Made by a program: the position numbers and the translations under genes. Positions 18,383-25,536 of a stretch of DNA of 64,000 nt are shown here, piece by piece (within the stretch, counting starts at the first letter, position 1; each line of letters opens with the position of its first letter). The notes beneath the pieces are model-generated. The model did not search any database and was not told the origin of the DNA. It worked only from the letters and a program-made list of their open reading frames with translations. The stretch comes from JABDMH01 sp964428345 (lineage in GTDB: Bacteria; Bacteroidota; Bacteroidia; Chitinophagales; Saprospiraceae). The stretch lies in NCBI GenBank assembly GCA_964428345.1, contig CAYRYD010000008.1:62001-126000 (forward strand). Reading direction: 5' to 3'.

Positions 18383-19018
18383 ATGAGTATCGCAGTAGGA
18401 ATTGTTGAAGATGAGCCCATCGTTAGGGAAAGTCTTGTGACTTTTTTTGACAATCAACCCAATCTACAGGTCGTTTGCCAGGTCAGATCTCTGGAAGAAT
18501 TTCAGGAATTGTATGCAGACGGAACCAGTAAAGCCCCGGATATTCTTCTGTTGGATATCGGTTTGCCAGGCATGTCTGGTCTCGAAGGGATCCGGGTCAT
18601 CAAAAAAGTGATTCCGGATACAGACATCATCATGCTGACAACGTATGAAGAGTCGGAAGTGATTTTTAAGGCATTGTGTGCAGGTGCTTGCTCCTATCTC
18701 AGTAAACGGTCTTCATTGTCTCAGATTCTGGAGGCGATTACAGTAGTATTTCAGGGGGGATCCTATATGTCACCGTCGATTGCCCGGAAAGTTGTTACTT
18801 ACTTTTCTCCATCCGATAATTCCAAGAAAGAGCTTCTGACTCCAAGACAACAGCAAATTGTTGCCGGACTGGTCGAAGGCCTTAGCTATAAAATGATTGC
18901 TGACAAGTACCTTGTTTCTATCGAGACTGTCCGGGATCACATCAAGAAAATATACAAGAAACTGCAAATCAATAGTAAAGCCGAACTCATTAAGCTTTCC
19001 GTTGACGGGGATATTTGA
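18383..19018 (+). CDS. NarL/LuxR-family response regulator
   Basis: A 211-residue DNA-binding response regulator. The receiver domain covers about residues 1-120, with acidic residues at VEDEP, the phospho-acceptor Asp in LLLDIGLPGMSG, and the conserved Thr and Lys in LTTYEES and LSKRSS. A LuxR-type helix-turn-helix covers about 145-211 (LTPRQQQIVAGLVEGLSYKM, then VSIETVRDHIKKIYKKL). It pairs with the propeller histidine kinase upstream. The first promoter of the small-RNA array begins about 100 bases after its stop, so the array is a possible target; that link is only positional. Confidence 0.93.
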   Translation: MSIAVGIVEDEPIVRESLVTFFDNQPNLQVVCQVRSLEEFQELYADGTSKAPDILLLDIGLPGMSGLEGIRVIKKVIPDTDIIMLTTYEESEVIFKALCAGACSYLSKRSSLSQILEAITVVFQGGSYMSPSIARKVVTYFSPSDNSKKELLTPRQQQIVAGLVEGLSYKMIADKYLVSIETVRDHIKKIYKKLQINSKAELIKLSVDGDI

Positions 19019-19080
19019 TGCTACCCGGTTCCCATCAACACGGGCAACTGAGGCATGAAGTTATTGATTACCTAAGAGTA

Positions 19081-19127
19081 CCCCATCAAGATGTGGTTTC
19101 ATCCCTCAATTGTTGACCTTATCTTTA
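19081..19127 (+). promoter_or_regulatory. Promoter and upstream inverted repeat, small-RNA unit 1
   Basis: Inverted repeat CCCCATCAAGATGTGG (19081-19096, one mismatched pair) directly abuts the -33 element TTTC (19097-19100). After 19 bases comes the -7 box TATCTTTA (19120-19127). Confidence 0.75.
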
Positions 19128-19130
19128 CTT

Positions 19131-19239
19131 TATCAATCAAGATGATCCTTTTATTGATTTGATACTTTAAGTTAAATGAGGCTTTAACGTAACACACACT
19201 CAAAAGGAAGCTCCGAAGATGAAAATTTTCGGAGCTTTT
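19131..19239 (+). ncRNA. Candidate small RNA, unit 1 (about 109 nt)
   Basis: The transcript should begin near 19131, three bases after the -7 box. It opens with a hairpin TATCAATCAA / TTGATTTGATA (19131-19140 with 19154-19164) whose loop contains GATGATCCTTTTA. A second hairpin GTTAAA-TGAGGC-TTTAAC follows, then a single-stranded ACGTAACACACACTCAA, then the terminator AGCTCCGAA...TTCGGAGCTTTT (19209-19239). From TGATACTTTAAG to CACACTCAA this unit is identical to unit 2. A six-codon ATG frame in the first loop is not kept in the other units. Confidence 0.75.
19208..19239 (+). terminator. Terminator of small-RNA unit 1
   Basis: AAGCTCCGAA pairs with TTCGGAGCTT, loop GATGAAAATT, followed by Ts. 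Confidence 0.8.
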
Positions 19240-19306
19240 CATTTTTGGCAAAAGGGTGATTGTCACGACCCGTTCTTTCCAACCATTCTATCAATCGATT
19301 GCATAA

Positions 19307-19353
19307 CCCCATCAACATGGGGTTTCAAAGTCCCTGTTGGCGTCTTATCTTTA
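19307..19353 (+). promoter_or_regulatory. Promoter and upstream inverted repeat, small-RNA unit 2
   Basis: A perfect inverted repeat CCCCAT-CAAC-ATGGGG (19307-19322) abuts TTTC (19323-19326). After 19 bases comes TATCTTTA (19346-19353). Confidence 0.78.
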
Positions 19354-19356
19354 TCT

Positions 19357-19470
19357 TATCAAAATGGTGATCCCTTTTTACATTTTGATACTTTAAGTTA
19401 AATGAGGCTTTAACGTAACACACACTCAACCCAGAGCTCCGAAAATAGACGATTTTCGGAGCTTTTTTTT
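19357..19470 (+). ncRNA. Candidate small RNA, unit 2 (about 114 nt)
   Basis: The best-formed copy. The predicted start is three bases after the -7 box. A perfect 10-bp stem TATCAAAATG / CATTTTGATA (19357-19366 with 19381-19390) closes a loop containing GTGATCCCTTTTT. The second hairpin is GTTAAA / TTTAAC (19397-19402 with 19409-19414) with loop TGAGGC. After an unpaired CGTAACACACACTCAACCC the terminator AGCTCCGAAAAT / ATTTTCGGAGCT ends in a run of eight Ts (19435-19470). The first stem differs in sequence from unit 1 but is kept as a stem, which suggests selection on structure. Confidence 0.8.
19435..19470 (+). terminator. Terminator of small-RNA unit 2
   Basis: AGCTCCGAAAAT pairs perfectly with ATTTTCGGAGCT around AGACG, followed by TTTTTTTT. 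Confidence 0.9.
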
Positions 19471-19505
19471 AGTCCCGATCCGTCTTCTCCATATAGTCCG
19501 TTATA

Positions 19506-19552
19506 CCCCATCAACATGGGGTTTCATCCCGATGTTTTTGTGTCTACTTTTA
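19506..19552 (+). promoter_or_regulatory. Promoter and upstream inverted repeat, small-RNA unit 3
   Basis: A perfect inverted repeat CCCCAT-CAAC-ATGGGG (19506-19521) abuts TTTC (19522-19525). After 19 bases comes TACTTTTA (19545-19552). Confidence 0.78.
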
Positions 19553-19555
19553 TAC

Positions 19556-19666
19556 CATCAAGATTGTAATCCTTTTTTGATTCTTAGACTTTAAGTTAAA
19601 TAAGGCTTTAACGTAACATTACTCAAACCAAAAGCTCCGAAGCTTACATGACTTCGGAGCTTTTTT
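19556..19666 (+). ncRNA. Candidate small RNA, unit 3 (about 111 nt)
   Basis: Same plan as units 1 and 2. The first stem is weaker (TCAAGA with TCTTAGA, one bulged A) around a loop with GTAATCCTTTTTT. The second hairpin GTTAAA-TAAGGC-TTTAAC is intact with the loop changed at one base. The tail ACGTAACATTACTCAA is shortened relative to units 1 and 2. The terminator AAGCTCCGAAG / CTTCGGAGCTT has a changed but still paired stem end and is followed by Ts (19632-19666). Confidence 0.75.
19632..19666 (+). terminator. Terminator of small-RNA unit 3
   Basis: AAGCTCCGAAG pairs with CTTCGGAGCTT around CTTACATGA, followed by TTTT. Confidence 0.88.
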
Positions 19667-19690
19667 AATATAAAGCTCAGGTTAATGATA

Positions 19691-19737
19691 CCCCATTAAT
19701 ATGTGGTTTCATCTTATGACATGGCCTCGTACTTTTG
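19691..19737 (+). promoter_or_regulatory. Promoter and upstream inverted repeat, small-RNA unit 4
   Basis: Inverted repeat CCCCATTAATATGTGG (19691-19706, one mismatched pair, as in unit 1) abuts TTTC (19707-19710). After 19 bases comes TACTTTTG (19730-19737), a full match to TAnnTTTG. Confidence 0.78.
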
Positions 19738-19820
19738 TTACAAGACTTTAATGATCCTTTTTTCATTTTTGATACTTAGTTAGTTAAATAAGCTTTAATA
19801 CGGGCTTCATCAAAAGCCAG

Positions 19821-19860
19821 GACTCCGAAAATGCCGATTTTNNNNNNNNNNTCTTTTTTT
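19821..19860 (+). terminator. Terminator of small-RNA unit 4, interrupted by Ns
   Basis: ACTCCGAAAAT-GCCG-ATTTT is the 5' arm and start of the 3' arm of a terminator like those of units 1-3. The rest of the 3' arm falls in the Ns, and a seven-T run follows at 19854-19860. Confidence 0.6.
19842..19851. other. Assembly gap (10 Ns)
   Basis: Ten undetermined bases inside the terminator of the fourth array unit. Tandem repeats and strong hairpins often break assemblies, so the gap length and the number of units may not be exact. Confidence 1.
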
Positions 19861-19928
19861 GGGTCAATCGGAAAGAAAGATCTGGGTGCCGATATTCCGG
19901 AGGCAGTTCAATCCCTCACTTGCACGGG

Positions 19929-20426
19929 TTACTGGCTTAATGAGGCAATCTTTTCCTCCAATTCCAGCTCATCGCCAGGCAGATAACCTGAATGGTTGTA
20001 GACAATTTGTCCCTGACGGTCAATAATAATGGTATAGGGCACGGATTGAAAGTGAAGCGCCCGCATCAGTTCCTGATTTGTGTCGATCAAAATTCTGAAT
20101 GGCCAACCCTTCTCGGCGACCATCGGCTTGACCTTAGCTGCCGCCCTTGCATCATCTACGGACACAGCTACTACCTGTACCTCATATTTTTCCTGCCACT
20201 CATCATAAAGATCAGCAATGGCATCCAGTTCCTTTTTGCAGGGAGCACACCAGGTCGCCCAAAAACTCACAATGGTAATCTTATCAGCAGAGGCTGCCTC
20301 TCTGAAATCCATATTTTGTCCTTCTGTAGTCTTGACAATGGACCGGGGAACCATATCCTGGGCAGTCAACAGTATCGTCGAGGTCAGGGAAATCACCAGA
20401 AGAAATGTTTGGAAAACAGCCTGCAT
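19929..20426 (-). CDS. TlpA-like thioredoxin-fold protein
   Basis: A 165-residue exported thiol-disulfide protein of the TlpA/ResA type. The signal peptide covers about residues 1-22 (ending LLTAQ). The thioredoxin motif WCAPC places the redox cysteines at 60 and 63, and the conserved cis-Pro region VPYTIIIDRQGQIV lies near residue 130. Such proteins reduce or exchange disulfides in the periplasm, for example for cytochrome maturation. It is divergent from the DUF6029-Omp28 gene pair, and Omp28 also has a CxxC thioredoxin-like motif, hinting at a shared redox task. Confidence 0.88.
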   Translation of the reverse strand: MQAVFQTFLLVISLTSTILLTAQDMVPRSIVKTTEGQNMDFREAASADKITIVSFWATWCAPCKKELDAIADLYDEWQEKYEVQVVAVSVDDARAAAKVKPMVAEKGWPFRILIDTNQELMRALHFQSVPYTIIIDRQGQIVYNHSGYLPGDELELEEKIASLSQ

Positions 20427-20536
20427 GGATAAATCGTTGATTAGACGGAATATTAACGTCTACTTTATGAAATAGGTGTAATATTTGTGCGAAAATACAA
20501 AAAACAGCTTCTGTGATATATGACAGGAGTTCTTTC

Positions 20537-22159
20537 ATGCTGATGAAGAAACCCGTTTTTTACCTCCTGATTCTACTTAACACCTGCCTGCATGCTCAGG
20601 AAGCCGGTCATCTGTCCGGCCAGCTCCAGATTAATGCCAATGCTTTTCTGGAAGACCGGGCCATTGGTGCCAGCAATACACCTCAGTACGACCATCAACT
20701 TTTCGGTTCCGATGTTTGGCTCGACCTCAATTATCAGCTGAAAGGATTCGATCTGGGTATCCGGGTCGATCTCTTTAACAATTCAAACCTCCTGAATCCC
20801 AGAGATTCCTATACCGCACAGGGTCTTGGGAAGTGGTATCTGAAAAAACAAATCGACAACCTTCACATTCAGGCCGGTTATATTTATGATCAGATCGGAA
20901 GTGGATTGATTTTCCGGTCATATGAGGAAAGACCACTGCTAATCGATAATGGACTTTATGGGGCTTTGCTCAGATATGACCTGATGGAGAATCTAACCAT
21001 AAAAGCCTTTGGAGGTAAGCAAAAGAATCTGTTTGCTACCTATGATAGCTTCCTTAAGGGAGCTTCCCTCGATGGTTATTTTACCCTGGGTAAAGAGAAA
21101 ACGGTGTCACTGATCCCGGGGATCGGTCTCGTAAACAAGACTTTTTCGGATGACCAGATGGAGGAAATCATTGGAACGGTGCGCAACTATACCCCCTTTG
21201 ATAGCATCGGTCTCTATTACAATTCCTTTGCTTTTACGATGTATAATACACTCTCATTCGGCCCGATTACCTGGTATGCCGAGTCCGCTTTTAAGGGGAA
21301 GGACATCTATTTTGATCCGGAAGCGAAAAGGCAGTTGTTTAGTGGTGAAACCATTTTCGGTAAGTTCCGGAATGAGGGCGGTTCGATTGTCTATTCATCG
21401 TTGGGATTGGGGCTTAAAGGGCTGGGAATTACCTTCGAGTACAAGCGGACCCGCAATTTTATTTTCAGGGCAGATCCTTTTACCGCCCTAAACCGGGGGT
21501 TGATCAATTACCTTCCCCCGATGTCTAAAATCAATTCTTACCGTTTGAAAGCCCGTTATACGCCAGCGACGAGAGAGCTGGCTGAGCAAGCTTTTCAATT
21601 GGAGGTCCGCTATGCACTTTCCAAAAAGGTCAAAGTGACTCATTATTTTTCAAACATCACCGATCTGGATGGTCGATTATTCTATCGTGAATACGATACC
21701 GAAATCCTGCTCCGGGAATCGTCTACTCAGCAATGGACCCTGGGCCTTCAGCGGCTGGAATATAATCAGGCGGTCTACGAGGGAAAAGCCGGGGTACCGC
21801 TTGTCCGCACATTCACACCCTACCTTGAATGGTTCCGGCGGTTTTCTTCCCGCAAATCAGTCCGGTTGGAATCGCAGTATATGTCGACAAAGCAGGATTT
21901 TGGCAGTTGGTTGTTTCTCCTGGCAGAATACAATATTGCACCCAGATGGTCTTTCTCAATCTCCGATATGTACAATATCGATCCGGCCAAATCGGGCGAT
22001 CTTCACTACCCCCGGATAGATGTTGTTTATGTGAGGAATGCCAGCCGTTTCAGCTTTAGTTTTATCAAACAGGTAGAAGGGGTCGTATGTGCCGGAGGAA
22101 TCTGCCGCCTTGAACCAGCATTCAGTGGCTTACGTTTTACCTTAAACACAACTTTCTGA
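20537..22159 (+). CDS. DUF6029-type outer-membrane protein
   Basis: A 540-residue exported protein. I chose the ATG at 20537, which gives MLMKKPVFYLLILLNTCLHA as signal peptide with a CAGGAG element about eight bases upstream; the open frame also has a GTG at 20513 that would lengthen the signal. The mature protein has beta strands with alternating aromatic residues and ends in F (FTLNTTF), typical of an outer-membrane barrel. It resembles the DUF6029 family. Its stop overlaps the ATG of the Omp28-like gene, so the two are translationally coupled. Confidence 0.75.
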   Translation: MLMKKPVFYLLILLNTCLHAQEAGHLSGQLQINANAFLEDRAIGASNTPQYDHQLFGSDVWLDLNYQLKGFDLGIRVDLFNNSNLLNPRDSYTAQGLGKWYLKKQIDNLHIQAGYIYDQIGSGLIFRSYEERPLLIDNGLYGALLRYDLMENLTIKAFGGKQKNLFATYDSFLKGASLDGYFTLGKEKTVSLIPGIGLVNKTFSDDQMEEIIGTVRNYTPFDSIGLYYNSFAFTMYNTLSFGPITWYAESAFKGKDIYFDPEAKRQLFSGETIFGKFRNEGGSIVYSSLGLGLKGLGITFEYKRTRNFIFRADPFTALNRGLINYLPPMSKINSYRLKARYTPATRELAEQAFQLEVRYALSKKVKVTHYFSNITDLDGRLFYREYDTEILLRESSTQQWTLGLQRLEYNQAVYEGKAGVPLVRTFTPYLEWFRRFSSRKSVRLESQYMSTKQDFGSWLFLLAEYNIAPRWSFSISDMYNIDPAKSGDLHYPRIDVVYVRNASRFSFSFIKQVEGVVCAGGICRLEPAFSGLRFTLNTTF

Positions 22160-22986
22160 TGCGTTTCAAATTCCAATTGTTTGCCTTGTTCCTTGTCTCA
22201 GGATTACTGGCATGCCGGGAAAATCAACCCGATTATTCGCTTACTGGGGCTGAAGTGGGAGACCGGGTAGTGGTGGTTGAAGAGTTTTCAGGCGTGCGCT
22301 GTCCCAATTGTCCCGATGGTACTAAGGAACTGGAAAATTTGAAGGCTCTTTATAACGACAAGCTGATCATTATCACGATTCATGCAGGCGATTTTGCCTT
22401 TCGGTATCCCGAAAGCAAATACGACTTTGCCACACCCATGGGCAACACTCTGCTGCAACTACTGGGAAATCCCATTGGATATCCTTCTGCAGTAATCAAC
22501 CGGGTCAGGGATGCGGGCACACAGTCATACCAGGTGTTTTCTTCCAGGTGGGGTAACCTTATTGGCAGTGAGTTGGTCAGAAAACCGGTTCTTTCCGTGA
22601 GTCTTGACATCGCTTATGAGGCATCAGAACGTGACCTGATTGCCACAATGGGGGCTGTTCCCAATGAGGACATTGAGGGAACACTCCGGTTTACCCTGCT
22701 GATCAAGGAAAATAATATGGTAGATTGGCAAAGCGACGTCATGGCACCACAGGGAGTGGATTCGATGTATAATCACCGGAATGTTTTGCGTACCATATTG
22801 TCTGATGCCAAAGGAGATGTCGTTTCCACCGGAGTACAGGCGTTCCAAAAAATCGAAAAGAATTATTCCTTCACGATCCCCGGGGGCGATGACTGGTGGA
22901 AAGCGCAGGATCTCTGGCTGGTCGCGTTTGTGACAGGCGATTCGGGCGAAATCCTGCAGGCTATCGAAAAACCTCTTATCCCATAA
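22159..22986 (+). CDS. Omp28-related lipoprotein with thioredoxin-like CxxC
   Basis: A 275-residue lipoprotein of the Omp28 family. The signal is FLVSGLLAC with the lipidated Cys at residue 19. A thioredoxin-like domain follows, with VVVEEFSGVRCPNCPDG (cysteines 48 and 51) and a HAGDF segment; the C-terminal half is a beta-rich domain. Omp28 proteins are outer-membrane surface proteins of Bacteroidota, and some are linked to adhesion; the redox function is not settled. It is coupled to the DUF6029 barrel gene and faces the divergent TlpA gene. Confidence 0.82.
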   Translation: MRFKFQLFALFLVSGLLACRENQPDYSLTGAEVGDRVVVVEEFSGVRCPNCPDGTKELENLKALYNDKLIIITIHAGDFAFRYPESKYDFATPMGNTLLQLLGNPIGYPSAVINRVRDAGTQSYQVFSSRWGNLIGSELVRKPVLSVSLDIAYEASERDLIATMGAVPNEDIEGTLRFTLLIKENNMVDWQSDVMAPQGVDSMYNHRNVLRTILSDAKGDVVSTGVQAFQKIEKNYSFTIPGGDDWWKAQDLWLVAFVTGDSGEILQAIEKPLIP

Positions 22987-22997
22987 TCACTGTAAAC

Positions 22998-23028
22998 CTT
23001 GAGTCAAAAGGTACTTTATTTATCTTTG
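22998..23028 (+). promoter_or_regulatory. Promoter of pheT
   Basis: CTTG (22998-23001), 19 bases, TATCTTTG (23021-23028) fits the Bacteroidota consensus. The pheT ATG is 28 bases after the -7 box. Confidence 0.6.
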
Positions 23029-23056
23029 ACCTCCAAATTATTCGAGTTGTAAGCAA

Positions 23057-25495
23057 ATGAAAGTATCCCTTAACTGGTTGCGAGAGTATATAGATCTTGA
23101 TTTTCCACCGGAGCAGATCGCCGGTATTCTAACGGAGACAGGCCTGGAAGTTGAGGGCTTTGAACAAGTAGAGCAGATCAGAGGTAGCCTCAAAGGACTG
23201 GTGGTCGGTGAGGTCATCACATGTGTTAAGCATCCGAATGCCGACCGGCTCTCCTTGACAACTGTCAATATCGGCAATGAAATACTGAAGATCGTTTGTG
23301 GAGCTCCCAATGTCTCTGCCGGACAAAAAGTAGTTGTCGCGCCAGTGGGAACCACCCTTTTTGACAAGGAAGGAAAACCCTGGCAGATCAACAAGGGTAA
23401 AATCCGGGGTGAAGTCAGTGAAGGGATGATTTGTGCCGAAGATGAGATTTGTCTGGGAGAAGATCACAGTGGTATCATGGTTTTAGACAATCGTTATGAA
23501 GTTGGGAGTTTAGTTGCCGACTATTTTGATACATCTTCCGATTTTGTTTTCGAGATCGGACTCACTCCCAATCGGTCGGATGCCACTTCCCATATCGGGG
23601 TCGCCAGGGATCTACTGGCTGCATTAAGGATCAACTACCAACATAAATCACAATTGCACTGGCCTTCGGTCGATCACTGGAAGGCGGATGACACCAGTAA
23701 CACGGTATCGGTTGAAGTGCTTGAACCTGACGGATGTGCCCGGTATGCGGGAGTGACTATCAGTGATGTGACAGTCAGGGAATCGCCTGAGTGGTTAAGA
23801 GTCCGGTTGAAAGCGATTGGTGTCCGGCCCATCAACAATATTGTTGACATTACTAATTATATTCTCCATGAACTCGGACAGCCTTTGCACGCCTTTGACC
23901 TCAGCAGGATTGGAGGCCAGGCCATTAAAGTCCGGACCTTGCCGGCAGGTACTTCCTTTGTGAGTTTGGATGAGCAGGAGCGCACCTTACATGCAGAGGA
24001 TTTGATGATCTGTGACGGTGATGACAATGGAATGTGTATTGCCGGGGTCTTCGGTGGTGCCGGTTCGGGTGTCACTGCGGGTACAAAAGCGATTTTTCTT
24101 GAATCAGCTCATTTCAATGCCCGTTGGATCAGACGCACGAGCGGACGACATTTGTTGTTTACCGATGCAGCCCGAATATTTGAGAAAGGAAGCGATCCTA
24201 ATATCTGCGTATATGCCCTGAAGAGGGCTGCCCTGATGATCCGGGAATTAGCCGGGGGGCGGATTACATCGGAGATAGTCGATGTCTATCCTCAACCAGT
24301 ATTGCCCAGGGAAATAACTCTACGATATCAGTTTCTGAATCGACTGGTAGGTACGGATATCGATACTAAGGAGGTGATAAGCATCCTTGAAGCTCAGGAT
24401 ATGCAAATCATAGATAAGACATCTGCCGCCGTCACGGTTGCAGTCCCAACCAACAAAGTGGATGTGATCCGGGAAGCAGATGTCATTGAAGAAGTCCTGA
24501 GGATCTACGGCTTCAACCGGATTCCCATCAGTGACCGGATGAGCTTCAGTATTGGTGCTGCAGGAATTCTGGATGAAGCGTCCTTGAGGGAGAAGGCCGC
24601 AGAATACCTCTATGCACTGGGATTTCAGGAGATCATGGGATTTTCTCTCATCGATAGGAAATATGCCGAGATTCCGGTCTTCGGATTGCAGGAGGCTGAT
24701 ATGGTTCGGATTAATAATACCTCCAATATTCAGATGGAGGTCATGCGGCCTAATCTATTGATCACTGCACTGGAGACGGTTCGTTACAATCAATTTCGGC
24801 AGCAAAACAACCTCCGACTCTTTGAATTCGGAAAAAGTTACCGGCATGATCATGGTGATTATGTTGAGCAGGATCACCTGACCATTACTATCGCTGGTTG
24901 GTCACACGAAACCTGGTTGCAGCCGGCCCTGCCATCAAGGAATGAATATTATATATTAAAATCGGTTGTAGAAAATATCCTGAAGATCTTCGGCATTTCT
25001 GATTATCAGTGGGAGACCAGAGAAGATTCTTCGTGGCGGTTGGTCCAGCAATATCTGATTGGTGATCGTCCGCTGGTGAGTTTTGGTGAGGTCAGCGAGG
25101 AATTATGCGAGTATATGGATATCCGGGGGAGCCTATTTTTTGCCGACTTTGACTGGAACTATATCCTTTCCCGTCAAAGGGTTGATCAGGTCAGCGTTGA
25201 GGAACCTTCCCGGTTTCCAGCGGTGAGGCGTGACCTTGCTCTGGTTGTAGACCGTGATACATCCTTTGTTAAGATCCGTTCGGTGATAGAAGAGAGTCTG
25301 GGTGAGGTCGTGAAGGACATCGGTCTTTTTGACGTATATCGCAATGAAGAAGTCCTGGGCAAGGGCAATAAATCGTATGCTGTCAGTATCTTACTATCTG
25401 ATCCAACCAAGACTTTTTCAGACAGGGAGGTAGACCAGATGATGGGTAATCTGATCCAGCTTCTGAAAAAAGAGGCAGGAGCCAGGTTGCGTTAA
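23057..25495 (+). CDS. pheT: Phenylalanine--tRNA ligase, beta subunit
   Basis: The 812-residue large subunit of phenylalanyl-tRNA synthetase, which with PheS charges tRNA-Phe. Domains in order: N-terminal region and tRNA-binding OB fold (VVGEVITCVKHPNADRLSLT, about 54-73), B3/B4 editing domain (VRPINNIVDITNYILHELGQ around 256), B5 domain, the catalytic-like core, and the C-terminal ferredoxin-fold anticodon-binding domain (SRFPAVRRDLALVVD near residue 716). Length is normal. pheS is not adjacent, as in many Bacteroidota. It is followed by the coiled-coil, zapA and rny genes. Confidence 0.96.
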   Translation: MKVSLNWLREYIDLDFPPEQIAGILTETGLEVEGFEQVEQIRGSLKGLVVGEVITCVKHPNADRLSLTTVNIGNEILKIVCGAPNVSAGQKVVVAPVGTTLFDKEGKPWQINKGKIRGEVSEGMICAEDEICLGEDHSGIMVLDNRYEVGSLVADYFDTSSDFVFEIGLTPNRSDATSHIGVARDLLAALRINYQHKSQLHWPSVDHWKADDTSNTVSVEVLEPDGCARYAGVTISDVTVRESPEWLRVRLKAIGVRPINNIVDITNYILHELGQPLHAFDLSRIGGQAIKVRTLPAGTSFVSLDEQERTLHAEDLMICDGDDNGMCIAGVFGGAGSGVTAGTKAIFLESAHFNARWIRRTSGRHLLFTDAARIFEKGSDPNICVYALKRAALMIRELAGGRITSEIVDVYPQPVLPREITLRYQFLNRLVGTDIDTKEVISILEAQDMQIIDKTSAAVTVAVPTNKVDVIREADVIEEVLRIYGFNRIPISDRMSFSIGAAGILDEASLREKAAEYLYALGFQEIMGFSLIDRKYAEIPVFGLQEADMVRINNTSNIQMEVMRPNLLITALETVRYNQFRQQNNLRLFEFGKSYRHDHGDYVEQDHLTITIAGWSHETWLQPALPSRNEYYILKSVVENILKIFGISDYQWETREDSSWRLVQQYLIGDRPLVSFGEVSEELCEYMDIRGSLFFADFDWNYILSRQRVDQVSVEEPSRFPAVRRDLALVVDRDTSFVKIRSVIEESLGEVVKDIGLFDVYRNEEVLGKGNKSYAVSILLSDPTKTFSDREVDQMMGNLIQLLKKEAGARLR

Positions 25496-25524
25496 AGAAT
25501 TGTAGATTATCAAAACAAACTAAC

Positions 25525-25532
25525 TATCTTTG
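25525..25532 (+). promoter_or_regulatory. -7 box directly before the coiled-coil/zapA gene pair
   Basis: TATCTTTG matches TAnnTTTG perfectly and ends four bases before the ATG at 25537. No clear -33 box is seen at the usual distance. If used, the mRNA would begin at or next to the start codon. Confidence 0.45.
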
Positions 25533-25536
25533 ATCA

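Larger units (their letters stand above)
19079..19860 (+). repeat. Array of four tandem diverged units, each promoter + small RNA + terminator
   Basis: Four diverged copies begin near 19079, 19304, 19504 and 19689 (about 225, 200 and 185 bases apart). Each has, in order: a 16-bp inverted repeat (CCCCATCAACATGGGG or variants), TTTC, exactly 19 bases of unrelated sequence, TAnnTTTR, a core with the motif CTTTAAGTTAAATGAGGC or close variants, and a terminator hairpin of the form AGCTCCGAA/TTCGGAGCT with a T-run. Between one terminator and the next inverted repeat the sequence is not conserved. No reading frame is shared by the four copies. The pattern fits duplicated small-RNA genes better than protein genes, CRISPR, integron attC sites or REP elements. 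I do not recognise the family. Confidence 0.85.
19741..19860 (+). ncRNA. Candidate small RNA, unit 4, most diverged (contains assembly gap)
   Basis: The promoter is the best match to consensus but the transcript is the most diverged. The loop sequence AATGATCCTTTTTT is kept, flanked by a short AATGA / TCATT stem and an outer AAG / CTT. The second hairpin is reduced to TTAAA-TAAGC-TTTAA. The tail reads TACGGGCTTCATCAA. The terminator begins ACTCCGAAAATGCCGATTTT and its 3' half is hidden by ten Ns, followed by TCTTTTTTT. Whether this unit still works as a separate RNA is less sure. Confidence 0.65.

Noticed and set aside
19141..19790. Short peptides starting at ATGATC or ATGGTG in the array cores
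   Set aside because: Units 1, 2 and 4 have 6-10-codon frames there, but the sequences and lengths differ and unit 3 has no start codon, so no peptide is conserved.
19079..19860. CRISPR array, integron attC array or REP/MITE elements
   Set aside because: The units are about 185-225 bases with promoter, conserved core and T-run terminator. There are no short identical repeats with unique spacers, no R-box/L-box attC pattern, no target-site duplications and no cas, integrase or transposase gene nearby.
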